This document shows positions 22,171-33,042 of a DNA stretch of 64,000 bases, in pieces; positions within the stretch are counted from its first letter, which is position 1, and each line of letters begins with the position of its first letter. A model generated the notes under the pieces. That model saw only the letters and a program-made list of their open reading frames with translations. It was not told where the DNA came from and searched no databases. The DNA lies in contig CM055097.1 in NCBI GenBank assembly GCA_029204225.1, forward strand, positions 75,530,065 to 75,594,064. Reading direction: 5' to 3'. The position numbers and the translations under genes are program-made. The stretch comes from Diphasiastrum complanatum. Lineage: Eukaryota > Streptophyta > Lycopodiopsida > Lycopodiales > Lycopodiaceae.

Positions 22171-22835
22171 CTAGTTCCAAGAGGGATACGGGGCATGGGC
22201 TATAGACTTGACCCTAGTCATCATGTTAAATAGTGCAAGGTAGAACAAAAAAACTAAAAATCAGAATATCGCTTCCAAGCACGGAGTATGATTTTAGAGG
22301 AAAAAAAAGAAGGACAAAGAACGTGCTGGAAATTGATGTCGTGAAAAAATATCGATTTCGAACACAAGAGAGAAGCATGAAAAAATACACAAAGTTGATG
22401 TGCTCAAAAGTGATATCGGAAGAGAGCAGTATCGGTTTCGAGCATGGAGGGCGTGGGTATAGTGAAGGAGATATAGGACAACGGCCAGTTCCAAGAGGGA
22501 TATGGGCAATGAATGGATGTACATATGTTTTGGCATGGGCTATGGACTTGACCCTAGCCATCATGTTAAATGGTACAAGAGGTAGACCAGAAAAACTAAA
22601 AATCAGAATATCGCTTCCAAGCACAGAGTACGATTTCAGAGGAAAAAAAAAGAAAAAAAAGAGGACAAAGAATGTGCTTGAAATCGATGTCGTGAGGGAA
22701 TATCGACTTTGAACACAGGATAAAAGCATGAAAAAATACACAAAGCTGATATGCTCAAAAGCGATATCGGAGGAGAGCGGTATCAGTTTTGAGCATGGAG
22801 GGCATGGGCACATCGAAGGAGATATAGGACGGCGT
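22171..22835. repeat. ~340-bp tandem duplication
   Basis: The block from TTCCAAGAGGGATA through GACTTGACCCTAG, AATCAGAATATCGCTTCC and ATATCGGA-GAGAGC occurs twice; GACTTGACC starts at about 22205 and 22545. The open frames in this stretch (up to 195 codons on the minus strand) are by-products of the repeat and are not called as genes. Confidence 0.85.
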
Positions 22836-22920
22836 GCTTGAAAGCCATATCAGAATGAAAGAGAAAACTTTTTTTTTGAGGAAAACTGAGTTCTCTCCGC
22901 GAAGTACATATAAAAAGATT

Positions 22921-23170
22921 GTGCACGTGTGAAAGTCGGTTGTTGACCCATGGCAAAATTTGACAAGTCTTCGTATTCGTCAGTACGTGTCATTATGACC
23001 TCATTATTATTGGCACGTGCAGACTAACACGTGGACGATCAATACATGTCATTCCACACGTCGCATCATCTCATTGCCTGTACGAACAATAATTGGCAGC
23101 CAATTATTGATCGCCACGTTGGTGTCCAAATTGATCGGATTTCACACGTGTGAATTTTTTTTATAAATAG
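22921..23170 (+). promoter_or_regulatory. G-box cluster with TATA-like box
   Basis: CACGTG occurs at 22924, 23014, 23028 and 23145, with related ACGT-core sites at about 23057 and 23115, and TATAAATA at 23162-23169. In plants CACGTG is the core bound by bZIP and bHLH factors. No convincing coding region follows, so this may be the U3 of an unrecognised LTR. Confidence 0.4.
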
Positions 23171-24320
23171 ATGTTTTTTGGTGCACATTTTCACAAATTT
23201 TTTGGGATTTCAATGCTTGATATCATATTCATGCGCACTCTTTGCCTTGTATAATGTCAATGCATACATTTGCGCTTGCAATTGTTATTGCTCGGATAAT
23301 GCTTTCGAGTGCGCCTAGTGATTTTGTTCTTCCTTTATGTAGACATCTATGCTCAAAACCGATACTCAATTCCCTGATATCGATTTCAAGCACAAAGTAG
23401 CTTACAATTCGCCTTGCCATCCCATTTTGCGCCTGAAATCAATATTCAAGGTTAATTATTTTGTCAATCTTCTTTTTTCTAGAATTTCTTTAGCAATGTC
23501 TAATTTTGATTCTAGTCTATTGTGAATTTGGAATTACCAAAAATATAGACTATTTCAAAACATTTTTTTCTCCATTTTTTTTTGTTCTTCCTTCTATCAT
23601 GGAGGGTCCGGGTGTGGAAGCATTTTCTGAGATTTATTTCAGATTTAAATCTCTACTCAATACCTCCCCTGGCCAGATCTTAGAATAAAAACATGATTCA
23701 TTATCAGGACTTGGTGATCCTCGATAGGAACAAAAATAAATCCAAGCTTGACAAAATGTTCAACAACTTGCATGATGATTTCAAGTTTGTAGATATTTGC
23801 CAAATACATAGGTAAATATAGATTTGTGGAGTTTCAATCTGCCTTTGTTTTTTTTTGCTTGTTAAATATTTCGGAGGATTCCGATATTTTTTCACCTTTT
23901 ACTTCTGAAGTTGCTTCTTCCGACAGTACAAAATCTGACAAATCCAAGCCTATAGATTTAGATACTTGTGTCTTTGCTTTCTAGTTTCCATGTTTTTTGG
24001 TTTCATTAGTTAATGTTTTTCCATTAACATGCACAATGAGCAAATGAGCTAACCTCCCCTCTCCCTCTTTCTCTACTTTCTACTCCTATCTATCTATCCC
24101 CCTCTCTCTCTTTCACTCAAAATCATGATGTGCGCGTAATTAGTGTAGGAGTTGGTAGTGTTAAAGTGGATTAGAGTTAGGAAAAAGAGTAGAATGCATC
24201 TAAATCTAGCAACTTGACATAGTTAGGTACCTATCTAGTGTTTTAACCCTCTTTGACAGGCGGAATGATTGCTCACCAACCAAAACTACACACCCTACAG
24301 ACTTTGCGGTTTACTTCGGT
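23171..24320. other. No supported gene
   Basis: A + frame at 23506-23688 and a further possible frame at 23694-23813 (NKNKSKLDKMFNNLHDDFKF) have exon-like composition but no recognisable motif. Not called. Confidence 0.35.
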
Positions 24321-24325
24321 CTCTT

Positions 24326-24695
24326 TCGTTTTTGATTATACCAATGGATTCTACATAAAAAATGGAGGCCTTTTGCTTTTTGGACCATCTCAATCTGAGC
24401 AATAGTAAGAAAGTTATAATAGTTCAACATTTTTTAACTAGAAAACAATTTTCCCTTGGAACCTAAAAGGGGTAGCACGCCGAAGTGCTATCACTTTGAG
24501 TTAAAGACTAAAAGCTTAAATTGGTGGCACGCCGGCATCATACCCCTTTCAAGCTCCAAGAAAAAAAGAATTAGCCTAAAAAACTTCGAAGGACGATAAC
24601 TTTCTTAATATTGCTCGGATTGAGATGATCCAAAAGGCAAAAATGTTCCATTTTTCATGTAGAATACATTGCTTTAATCAAATTTGATAAAAATA
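24326..24695. repeat. Long foldback hairpin (~370 bp)
   Basis: The two halves are reverse complements over almost the whole length. TTGGACCATCTCAATCTGAG near 24390 pairs with CTCGGATTGAGATGATCCAA near 24614; CCTTGGAACCTAAAAGGGG pairs with CCCCTTTCAAGCTCCAAG; GATTCTACAT pairs with ATGTAGAATAC. Arms are about 180 bases around a centre near 24510. It could be a foldback MITE, a young hairpin (miRNA-like) locus, or an inverted duplication. Confidence 0.75.
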
Positions 24696-25167
24696 TATAA
24701 AAATATTTTATCATTTTATCATCTCAACATAAGCTTAATAGTTAAGTTATGGCCTCCATCTAGAACATACGATAAAAATGTTTTTTTTTTACCAACGTTG
24801 ACTTTATGATACCTATAATAGGCTTGCCACATACCATCATGTCTTTTTATGTATGGTTGTACATCAATCCCTAGCAGTAGACAAAAATGTTTTAGCTTGA
24901 TTAATGTAAAATTAAAGTGATTAATTTTTTTGCATTCTCAATGATATAGCATACTATGTACAATTTGTAAACAACATGATTTGCAGACATATCTTTTAGC
25001 TAGTAAGAAAATAAACAACATGATAATGAAGTATACAAATAGATTTCACCCTCAAAAGCGAAGTAGAATATATTTTAAAAATCTAAAGCAATGTAGCATG
25101 CCATGTGCTATCAATATGACACAATTTAGAAACATTAACCTCGCAAAACTTGCAGATGATTACTTGC

Positions 25168-25300
25168 AAAATGCCAAACCCTGACAAGGAGTACAACTCA
25201 TTGCTGAGGAGCAACACATGGACTGTCCCAAGCTGCCAATAGACAGAAAGGTAATCAACTGCAAATTGATCTTTAAGATCAAAATGAATTTCAAGTTTGT
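25168..25300 (+). pseudogene. Copia reverse transcriptase N-terminal relic
   Basis: The + strand frame reads EYNSLLRSNTWTV and, after a stop or shift, RKVINCKLIFKIKMN. This is the conserved Copia block that opens the reverse transcriptase (E-x-x-S-L-x-x-N-x-T-W … K-x-I-x-C-K-W-V-F-K-x-K). Nothing else of this element is visible next to it. Confidence 0.65.
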
Positions 25301-25524
25301 ACATAATCCCATGGATCCAAGTCTAAGTTATCTAATGAGCAATGCCCTTAGACCAATGAGGAGAAGGCCGAAAAGGGATATCCATCTCCATCTCTATCTC
25401 TATGCTAATCTAGATTCATTCACTAGTTGTTGTAAATACTTGTATAGTCACATACTCTACCTAAATACACATGTTTTCTGACAGTCTGTAGAAATACAAA
25501 AGGATCAATGACAATGTTTTCCCA

Positions 25525-25615
25525 ATTGTTCGAACACCTTCAATTATTCAGTCATCCTTGATTGTTCGGCCATGTTCGATTGTTCGGTCATTCTCGATAA
25601 TTTGACCATCTGACC
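25525..25615. repeat. Short imperfect tandem repeat (~19-20 bp)
   Basis: GATTGTTCGGTCAT-like units occur about five times with substitutions. Confidence 0.6.
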
Positions 25616-25998
25616 AGATATAGAGAGCAAGAATTTGCAAGGGGGTGCAATTTTCATGTAAGCTATGTACATCATTCACATATTTAACTATTTCTACGTA
25701 TTTTGTTGACATCGCACACACGATTTATAGAGTAATATAACTTAAGACATAAATTCATCAATCAATATTTGTTATTTCTCTATTTTGTTCTTTCTCATTC
25801 AACACAAAAAATACAATGCATTGTGGATGCATGGACAACATTTTTGTATAGAGCTCATTGAAAAAAATAAAAACACCTATGATTGTGGAGTCATGGCAAA
25901 TTTTACCTAAGAGAGTCAAGAAAGCACGGTTGACACCAATTTACTCTCTTCTTAACTTGATTATTGTGGGACAATCAATGAGATTAACACCATCTATC

Positions 25999-26238
25999 TT
26001 AGTCTTCTTGTCCTAAGCATAAAAGAATGGATCTCACACCTTCAACATTACGTTCATGATCACTTGCTGTAAAAATGGACTTTATAGGTCCTACATAAGG
26101 TGTGAGTTGAGAAAAATACCCCCTTCTACTTGACATGTGGGAGCTAGTCCCACTATCTATCCACCAAGGATCTTTACCTTTGACATTTGATGATAAAAAA
26201 GTTGACATCATGAGTGAGTCCTCATTAAACCCCACCAA
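25999..26238 (-). pseudogene. Copia protease-region relic
   Basis: The minus-strand frame contains WWIDSGTSSHMSSRR followed by FSQLTPYVGPIK and DHERNVEGV. D-S-G is the aspartic protease active-site motif and the surrounding residues are typical of Copia gag-pol. Upstream gag and downstream integrase are absent. Confidence 0.7.
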
Positions 26239-26351
26239 ACTTCCTTGTTAATTGCTTGGAGCCATGACTCGACCTATTTTTTGAATGTAAAAGTGTGAAT
26301 ATCTCACAATGCACATTATGATGCTAACTCAAATTAACCATTGCTATCTAT

Positions 26352-26379
26352 ACAATCTCAATCTCAATCTCAATCTCAA

Positions 26380-26410
<31 letters not shown>

Positions 26411-26463
26411 TCTCTTACACACACACACACACAATTTTTTATACAATCTCAATCTCAATCTCA

Positions 26464-26505
<42 letters not shown>

Positions 26506-26545
26506 CACACACACACACCTCTTACACACACACACACACAATTTT
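26352..26545. repeat. Compound AC microsatellite with CTCAAT repeats
   Basis: AATCTC repeats, an (AC)n run, TCTCTTAC, a second (AC)n run and ATTTTTT form a unit of about 100 bases that is present twice. Translations rich in His-Thr from this region are not proteins. Confidence 0.9.
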
Positions 26546-26759
26546 TTGAACCTCAAGTGTACGCATTTCACATAATAATGCTAATGCAAACTAATCATTG
26601 TTGATCTATACACACACACATCATGAAGATAAAATTGACTTGCTTAAGAGTGTTATTGCAGCTGTTCTCACACACACACTAACCTTGTGTGCTTGGATAA
26701 CCAACACTCAATGTTTAACGTATATTTGCACAAAGAAAGTATAGTTAACTTGAAGTTTC

Positions 26760-28328
26760 AGGTTTTAACAACGTGCGCGCGTGTGTCTGTATGTGTGTGT
26801 GTTTAAAATATCCTATACGTACCATATTTAAGGAAAAATTCGGCCAACGCTGCATGTTGCGCAGTTGCACTGATTTCTTCTACAGGCTTCTCAGTTTAAA
26901 TTACTTTACGTTTGAGACTCTTTGAGTACGTGATTTGACCTGTGTCTAAGGTGCTATGTCCTGTGAGCAAGGGCCTGGCCGCCTGGGCAAGGCTCATATG
27001 TCAGAATATCTTGCAGCTGTTAATGATCATTAGAAGTACAGTTTTGCTCATTCTTACTCTAATCTGTAAGTTGATCTTTCAATCAAACTGAAAATTAGCT
27101 TTAAGCAATAGTTCAATTCAGTTGCAATACTAAATTTTATTGTGTGTTGACTAGAGCTAGTAGCAAAGCCTCTTTATGCTAAGAAGAAACCCGTGAGGTT
27201 TCACTGTCCGTAAAAGGAGCTGACTGACTTGCAGCAAAACCCACCTCTGCAAATTAGAAAAGAAATTTAATGATTTTTTATCCCTGACTGAAGGTGTAAT
27301 CCACGAGCTGCAGGCAGAAAAGCCTACAGAATATGTAAGCTGTCTTCCTTCAAAATGGCAGATTACGTATACAAGGAAAAAAAGAAAATGCAGATTGTTG
27401 AATCATAGATAAGAGGAAGCGGTTATGAAGAGCTGGAACAAGGAGTTGCACATGATGAATGGTTGGCTTCAAGCCACATGGCAAAACATCAACTACAAAT
27501 TGAGAGATATACCTGACGACAAAGAAACTGCATGATCCAGAGCTGGCTTATCAGTCACAGAACAGCAGAAATTCAAAGGATCATAGAGATGATTGTGGGA
27601 ATGATTCAATGAACGAAGATCGAAATGATTAAAAGTAGGATTTCGTGGCCTAGAATATGGTAGAATTACCCGCAGTCTTCCAACAAGTGGCCCGTTGGTG
27701 AGGTTGAGAGCCCAGCGCCACTCAGCCGCACACTGAGGACACATGAGAGGTAGAAAAAATCACTACCAAATCCTTGAACGAAAACTGGGCTGTAGCGCCC
27801 GTAAAGCAGAACAGAAGCCCAGAAAAGTGGACGCAAAAGTTTGAAACATTGTGGATAGTGTGCATTGTCGTCAGAGAGCGGGAGCTTTGTTCTCTGCCCA
27901 ACATACTGCAGCAGTGCAGCACCGGCAGCAGTTCATAGAGCATTCTCACAGTACAACCGAAGCCTTGGTTGTCGATATCCCAAACTACGGAAGCCTTCCC
28001 CGTTCACCACCCATAAAACATCCGGCCCTGCTGACGCTCACGTACCATTACTCACGGATTTATTGCGGTATGCTGCACCAATAGCATGCAACCATAGGCA
28101 TGCTCACGTGATTCTTTCGTATAGCCTGCAACTACACACTTTTGTTTGTTTTATCTGCGTGGTTTGTGAGATCCCAAACAATGTGTGGGTGAGTGCATCG
28201 CTCACAAATAGAAAACACAAACGTGCCACACAAAGCAGATCACGAGCTTGAGGCGAGAGGGCAGGGCCCTAACTGCACAAAAGGCTCAAGGGCCCGGGCC
28301 TTCCCCTACGTAATGCTCAATGCGAAGA
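26760..28328. other. No confident gene; one candidate exon
   Basis: Base composition is less AT-rich than the flanks. Apart from the candidate exon at 27670-27732 no coding feature could be supported. A 128-codon + frame at 27865-28251 has no recognisable motif. Confidence 0.35.
27670..27732 (-). other. Candidate host exon, 63 bp
   Basis: On the minus strand a pyrimidine-rich tract ending TCCTCAG precedes 63 bases that read AAEWRWALNLTNGPLVGRLR in one open frame, then GTAATT as a donor. The sites are canonical and the length is a multiple of three. I do not recognise the peptide, and no partner exon was identified. Confidence 0.25.
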
Positions 28329-28333
28329 GTGCA

Positions 28334-29246
28334 TGTTGCGCCGGCGCCTCAAAGGGCGCTGGGACTTGAGCGGTTTCCCCAACACGCGCTTAAGTCTAAC
28401 ATTCATCCATCATGCACTTACGTAAAAGCCAACTCAGAAACGTAACAAGCTTAACCATTCAGACTTAAGAAAACTGGAATCCCAACCAACCCGAAAGCCA
28501 ACTCAGAATCCGTCCCCAAAAGGTAACCAAAGGCAAAGACAAGCCACACATAAAACCCAAGGCATAGTGGTCGCCAAACTGACCAATTGGCATAGCGGCA
28601 AGCCCCATGTCGATGACAGGGACCCTTAGGCACCAGCGACGCAAAAAGGTTGTAGTAAGGGTCCTTCCACTTGGACCAGTCCCGGAGGCGAAACCGAAAT
28701 GGTAATCATCCCCAAGGATCAACTTTATTAGATTTGGAAGAGGTTACATTCATACATAGACTGACCGGTCTAGGGGCCACCAAGACGTGCTGGGCATTGT
28801 GCCTGGCTCGTGCTGGTAGAGGGAGCTAAGACCTGGCGACTGGATTCCTGGCGCTGGTTGAGCTGCCCAAGTTTCTGTCTGCCGGACTCCCCCTATAGTT
28901 CTGTTGTGATTTGGCGCACCCCCTCTGGTTTGAAACATAGTGCTTTCTGGTAAAGCACGCTTTTTAGGACTTAGTTTTTATTTTGCTGATTAAGCCTGAC
29001 AAGCCTGGCAGAATCAGTCTGGCTCCCGGACATGGGTCCTGGGAGCCGTCCCGGCGGCCAAATCAACTTGCTTTCCTGACTAGGCCATGACTCGAGCTCC
29101 AGAGCTAGCTCATGACTTTGTGACTACTTGACTGGCTCACCACAGGTTGGAGGCTCAGTCCTTGACGTTCTAACTTGCTCTGGGACCTTAGAGAGTGTCA
29201 CCCCTTTGAGTCTTATAGGGCACGCTGGGTGCACCCGAGTCAGCTT
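28334..29246 (-). repeat. 3' LTR, lacking its first ~11 bases
   Basis: Matches 31782-32690 almost base for base but stops at CCCGAGTCA, where the 5' LTR goes on with GATTTACAACA. The missing end is the U3 start, removed by the same deletion that took the polymerase. Confidence 0.85.
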
Positions 29247-30953
29247 CAAGATTGTGAATGTTAGTCGATTCTTCCAGGCTCCCAGAGAGATTGGTAAGTT
29301 GGTTGCCAATCTACAAGTGGTCATTGTACCTTTCGCGGTCTCCACACAAATAGGAGTCACATTTTCTTCACATTGGATGTCCAATTCCCCTGTCAGTTTT
29401 TCTGACAAGTAGTTATGTGACGCCCCCAGGTCTACCATGAAGTAAATGATCCTGCCTTGAATACAGCCTTTCAGGTACAATAACTTGGATCCTCTCGCAA
29501 GAGTTGCCATAAGATGTTCACGATACGCCGCAAGTGCCCCTATCTGTTGCAAGGCATTCAGGTCCGACTCCGTCAAATCTGTTTCTGGGTCCTCTTCGTC
29601 ATCTTGTTCACCATCTTCTTGATCAAATGTCTCTCTCTCCATCCTATCAAATCCTTCAATGGCAGCCATGATTTGCTTATTCAATGGTTTGGGACATGAC
29701 CTCCAAGAGTGACCTTGCTGATGACAGTTGAAGCAACGCATGGAACTGCCCACTGTTGGTGAGCTGTTGCTGTGACTAGCTGAAGGTCCAACATTGTTTC
29801 TTCTCTGGAACATGTTCCCTCTATTGTTGCCTTGGTTGCCAAACCCTGTTTTTGTTGGGAATTTGTTCACACTACTCGAGGCTTGGTTGCCATTTGGAGC
29901 TGAGTCCCCCCTTGAAAAGAAGCTCGGACTCAGTCTGGATCCACTAAATACTCTTGTTGAGGTTGCGGGAGCAGCTGGTGCCAATGTGCTCTCATAATCA
30001 CAAACCATTTCAGCCGCTCGAATAGTTGAATTGAAATCATGGAGCATGTAGTTGTCTATCGCACGCCGGGTCCAAGATTGCATTCCAGACAATAGGTAAT
30101 GAGTTTTGTCAACCTCGGACATATCTTCAATAACCCATACACTCTGTCTGAATTTATTGAGATACTCTCGCAATGACCCTTTCTGTTTGAGCCCCGATAA
30201 TTCTGTCCTCAATCTCATGTGTGAATCCTTCGGTATGAACTCCTCTCGTAACGCAACTTTGAATGCATCCCATGTTTGAAAATGCATTCCTGCCATTCGG
30301 TACCAATTTGTAGTGTAGCCCTCAAAATATGCTAATGCCAAGTCAGTTCTTTCTTCCTCAGGAGTGTTCATCAGACGGAAGTAATGGTCCATGTGAAACA
30401 ACCAATCTTCCACAACTCGAATGTCACGCTCTCCTTTGAAAGTAGGTGGTGCTTTCACTTTGGCAATCTTCCTTGGGCCCTCCGTGTTTCGCGCTCGTGG
30501 TTCTCTTGGTATCTGTGGAGGAGGCGCCACTGCATTCCCCCTAGTTGCTTCCAACTCTTCAAACCTGGATTTGAGCTTTGTTAGCCCGTCTCTCATTTCT
30601 CTAGCAAGGTTAAATTGAGTAAGATTCATGGTTCGCAAGGATGTTTGCCATTCTTTCCTTTCGGTTTCTCTATCCTTCTTCACCTCGCTAAGCATAGCCT
30701 TCATTGCGCTTGATAAGTATTTCAGCATCTTCACTTCAAAGAGGTCCTGTTGCGCCTCTGGCAAGGGTTCATCTCTTGGTGTAGGTTCAGAAGGGCCACC
30801 CATCTCTTCTTGGAGAGGCGCCACTGTGGAGTGCATACGCTCTTTCTGTCTCGACTTGGACCTGGTGCCATCTCGATGCATGCGAGAGCTGTATTCTCGA
30901 GCCAGCTCTTCTCCTTCCGTCAATGCTCGTAACTCTTCAAGATGGTCCTCCAT
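29124..30953 (-). CDS. Gypsy gag-protease polyprotein, fused to LTR sequence
   Basis: A 609-residue frame. Residues ~75-135 look coiled-coil, and a retrotransposon gag domain spans ~165-320 (VKAPPTFKGERDIRVVEDWL, then REYLNKFRQ). A CCHC zinc knuckle CFNCHQQGHSWRSC lies at 407-420, and an aspartic protease region at ~485-571 contains FMVDLGASHNYLS. In the family the active site is usually D-S/T-G; here it reads D-L-G at 508-510, so protease activity is doubtful. After FTILKL (~571) the family normally continues to the G-x-D-W motif and reverse transcriptase; instead the last ~38 codons are read from the 3' LTR because of an internal deletion. It is otherwise open and would assemble particles but could not copy itself. 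Start ATG at 30953, after a leader of ~810 bases. Confidence 0.9.
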   Translation of the reverse strand: MEDHLEELRALTEGEELAREYSSRMHRDGTRSKSRQKERMHSTVAPLQEEMGGPSEPTPRDEPLPEAQQDLFEVKMLKYLSSAMKAMLSEVKKDRETERKEWQTSLRTMNLTQFNLAREMRDGLTKLKSRFEELEATRGNAVAPPPQIPREPRARNTEGPRKIAKVKAPPTFKGERDIRVVEDWLFHMDHYFRLMNTPEEERTDLALAYFEGYTTNWYRMAGMHFQTWDAFKVALREEFIPKDSHMRLRTELSGLKQKGSLREYLNKFRQSVWVIEDMSEVDKTHYLLSGMQSWTRRAIDNYMLHDFNSTIRAAEMVCDYESTLAPAAPATSTRVFSGSRLSPSFFSRGDSAPNGNQASSSVNKFPTKTGFGNQGNNRGNMFQRRNNVGPSASHSNSSPTVGSSMRCFNCHQQGHSWRSCPKPLNKQIMAAIEGFDRMERETFDQEDGEQDDEEDPETDLTESDLNALQQIGALAAYREHLMATLARGSKLLYLKGCIQGRIIYFMVDLGASHNYLSEKLTGELDIQCEENVTPICVETAKGTMTTCRLATNLPISLGAWKNRLTFTILKLTRVHPACPIRLKGVTLSKVPEQVRTSRTEPPTCGEPVK

Positions 30954-31767
30954 TATAGTCAGAGGTGTACTTCCAACAAATTATCGCCTCAATCCTTTTT
31001 ATATTTGAAGCTCTCCCTTCTGTCGGCCGGGCCCCACAGCTCTCTTTTCTTCTTTATTAAGTCAGCTTCAATGAAAATATCCCTTCCTCAAACTTAACAC
31101 GCCCACATCACCTGAGAGCCAAGTAGGAACTAGGTCATTTGTGTCCAAGCAAGCACACAACAAATGGAACATACCAACCAAAGCAAACACAGAGGATCCC
31201 TCTCAAGCCACAAACCCCCCCGAGACCGGACGTAGGACCTTTGCCTCGCGCCCACACAAATCTATCACAGAATTAGCCCACGGGAAAACATCCATCCAAC
31301 CATCCGTGCTTTCACCATTAAGCAGCACATTGCCTCAGTCACGCCCCACCACTTTTTGGTCGATAGCCCTTATAGCTAAACGATCGGCAGCTATCCCGCA
31401 CCGACAGCTAACCACCCGTGCTTTACACCCGAATTCGAACAGCATCTCTGTATCAATGGTTAACACGTACAGTTCGAATATGTCTCCCCGCACCCCACAA
31501 GGTACAGACCGTGCTTTCACCTACCTAGGTAGCACTTTGCCTCATCCGTCCTACGTGCAGACAGCGCCAGGCCCGAACCGCGAGAACTGACCGTGCTTAC
31601 ACCTCGAGGGCAGCACTTTGACTCATCAAGTCCCCCGTTCTGTCGACCACCCCGACCGTGGACGCACCCGTGCTTACACTGTGGGCAGCACCTTGCACAA
31701 CGGTTGTCCTGACAAATCCCAAAACGTAGCCATCCCTGTGAGACTTGCGTAGCTGACCGGCTAGTCG
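30954..31767 (-). other. Gypsy leader with repeated small hairpins
   Basis: Non-coding stretch between primer-binding site and gag. Four clean GTGCT…AGCAC stem-loops lie at 31306-31328, 31511-31535, 31593-31616 and 31670-31691, with a decayed fifth (AGCAT) near 31418-31445. Most are followed by a TTTG(C/A)CTCA-like segment. They form a degenerate tandem series with spacing of about 77 to 112 bases. Confidence 0.7.
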
Positions 31768-31779
31768 GCTCTGATACCA
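31768..31779 (-). promoter_or_regulatory. Primer-binding site (tRNA-iMet type)
   Basis: GCTCTGATACCA, two bases from the 5' LTR at 31782. Confidence 0.85.
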
Positions 31780-31781
31780 TA

Positions 31782-32701
31782 TGTTGCACCGGCGCCTCAA
31801 AGGGCGCTGGGACTTGAGCGGTTTCCCCAACACGCGCTTAAGTCTAACATTCATCCATCATGGACTTACGTAAAAGCCAACTCAGAAACGTAACAAGCTT
31901 AACCATTCAGACTTAAGAAAACTGGAATCTCAACCAACCCGAAAGCCAACTCAGAATCCGTCCCCAAAAGGTAACCAAAGGCAAAGACAAGCCACACATG
32001 AAACCCAAGGCATAGTGGTCGCCAAACTGACTAATTGGCATAGCGGCAAGCCCCATGTCGATGACAGGAACCCTTAGGCACCAGCGACGCAAAAAGGTTG
32101 TAGTAAGGGTCCTTCCACTTGGACCAGTCCAGGAGGCGAAACCAAAATGGTAATCATCCCCAAGGATCAACTTTATTAGATTTGGAAGAGGTTACATTCA
32201 TACATAGACTGACCGGTCTAGGGGCCACCAAGACGTGCTGGGCATTGTGCCTGGCTCGTGCTGGTAGAGGGAGCTGAGACCTGGCGACTGGATTCCTGGC
32301 ACTGGTTGAGCTGCCTAAGTTTCTGTCTGCCAGACTCCCCCTATAGTTCTGTTGTGATTTGGCGCACCCCCTCTGGTTTGAAACATAGTGCTTTCTAGTA
32401 AAGCACGCTTTTTAGGACTTAGTTTTTATTTTGCTGATTAAGCCTGGCAAGCCTGGCAGAATCAGTCTGGCTCCCGGACATGGGTCCCGGGAGCCGTCCC
32501 GGCGGCCAAATCAACTTGCTTTCCTGACTAGGCCATGACTCGAGCTCCAGAGCTAGCTCATGACTTTGTGACTACTTGACTGGCTCACCACAGGTCGGAG
32601 GCTCAGCCCTTGACGTTCTAACTTGCTATGGGACCTTAGAGAGTGTCACCCCTTTGAGTCTTACAGGGCACGCTGGGTGCACCCGAGTCAGATTTACAAC
32701 A
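31782..32701 (-). repeat. 5' LTR of the Gypsy element
   Basis: 920 bases, starting TGTTGCACC and ending TTTACAACA on the + strand, followed at once by the TSD GTGCA. Confidence 0.9.
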
Positions 32702-32706
32702 GTGCA

Positions 32707-33042
32707 TGGGAAGGATGAGATTCCTGCAAAATGCATTGCTAAGCCAGCTATCAGATCCATTCACAGCAGGCATTATGCAGATTGTGGCATTTGGAACTGT
32801 GTGCTTGAAAATTCTATGGGAGGAGATGCCTCCAGAATACACACGAACTCTAAGCACTGAGCATTACGTTGTTGTTATGAGTGGCACAAGAATATTATAA
32901 TTTATTTTCTATTGGAGTACACCAATTCTGCATTTTACCACCACTTTATGTGAGGAACTGCCATAAAACCTATAACTATGCTTCACATATGACTATTATA
33001 TATAGTTTTTGTATTGTAGTAAAGATAAAAGCACACCATTTG
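32707..33042. other. Insertion-site flank with short open frame
   Basis: Removing the element and one TSD joins 28333 to 32707 in a + frame that reads LRNAQCEECMGRMRFLQNAL and stays open to about 32897 (…VVVMSGTRIL). It may be an exon or chance. No motif recognised. Confidence 0.25.

Larger units (their letters stand above)
28334..32701 (-). mobile_element. Gypsy element reduced to gag-protease, TSD GTGCA
   Basis: The 5' LTR (31782-32701), primer-binding site, leader, gag-protease frame and 3' LTR (28334-29246) are in order on the minus strand. The pentamer GTGCA flanks both sides (28329-28333 and 32702-32706), and the LTR ends TGTTG/CAACA are inverted repeats. Reverse transcriptase, RNase H and integrase are missing. 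Confidence 0.9.

Noticed and set aside
22226-22813. 195-codon minus-strand frame with hydrophobic repeats
   Set aside because: Spans a tandem DNA duplication and repeats with it; other frames are equally open and no motif is present.
26309-26604. His-Thr repeat proteins
   Set aside because: Pure translation of AC microsatellites; the same applies to frames at 34971-35255 and 35882-36113.
28465-28722. 85-codon minus-strand frame repeated at 31913-32170
   Set aside because: Lies entirely in the LTRs of the Gypsy element; the two copies are open because the LTRs are near-identical, not because it is a gene.
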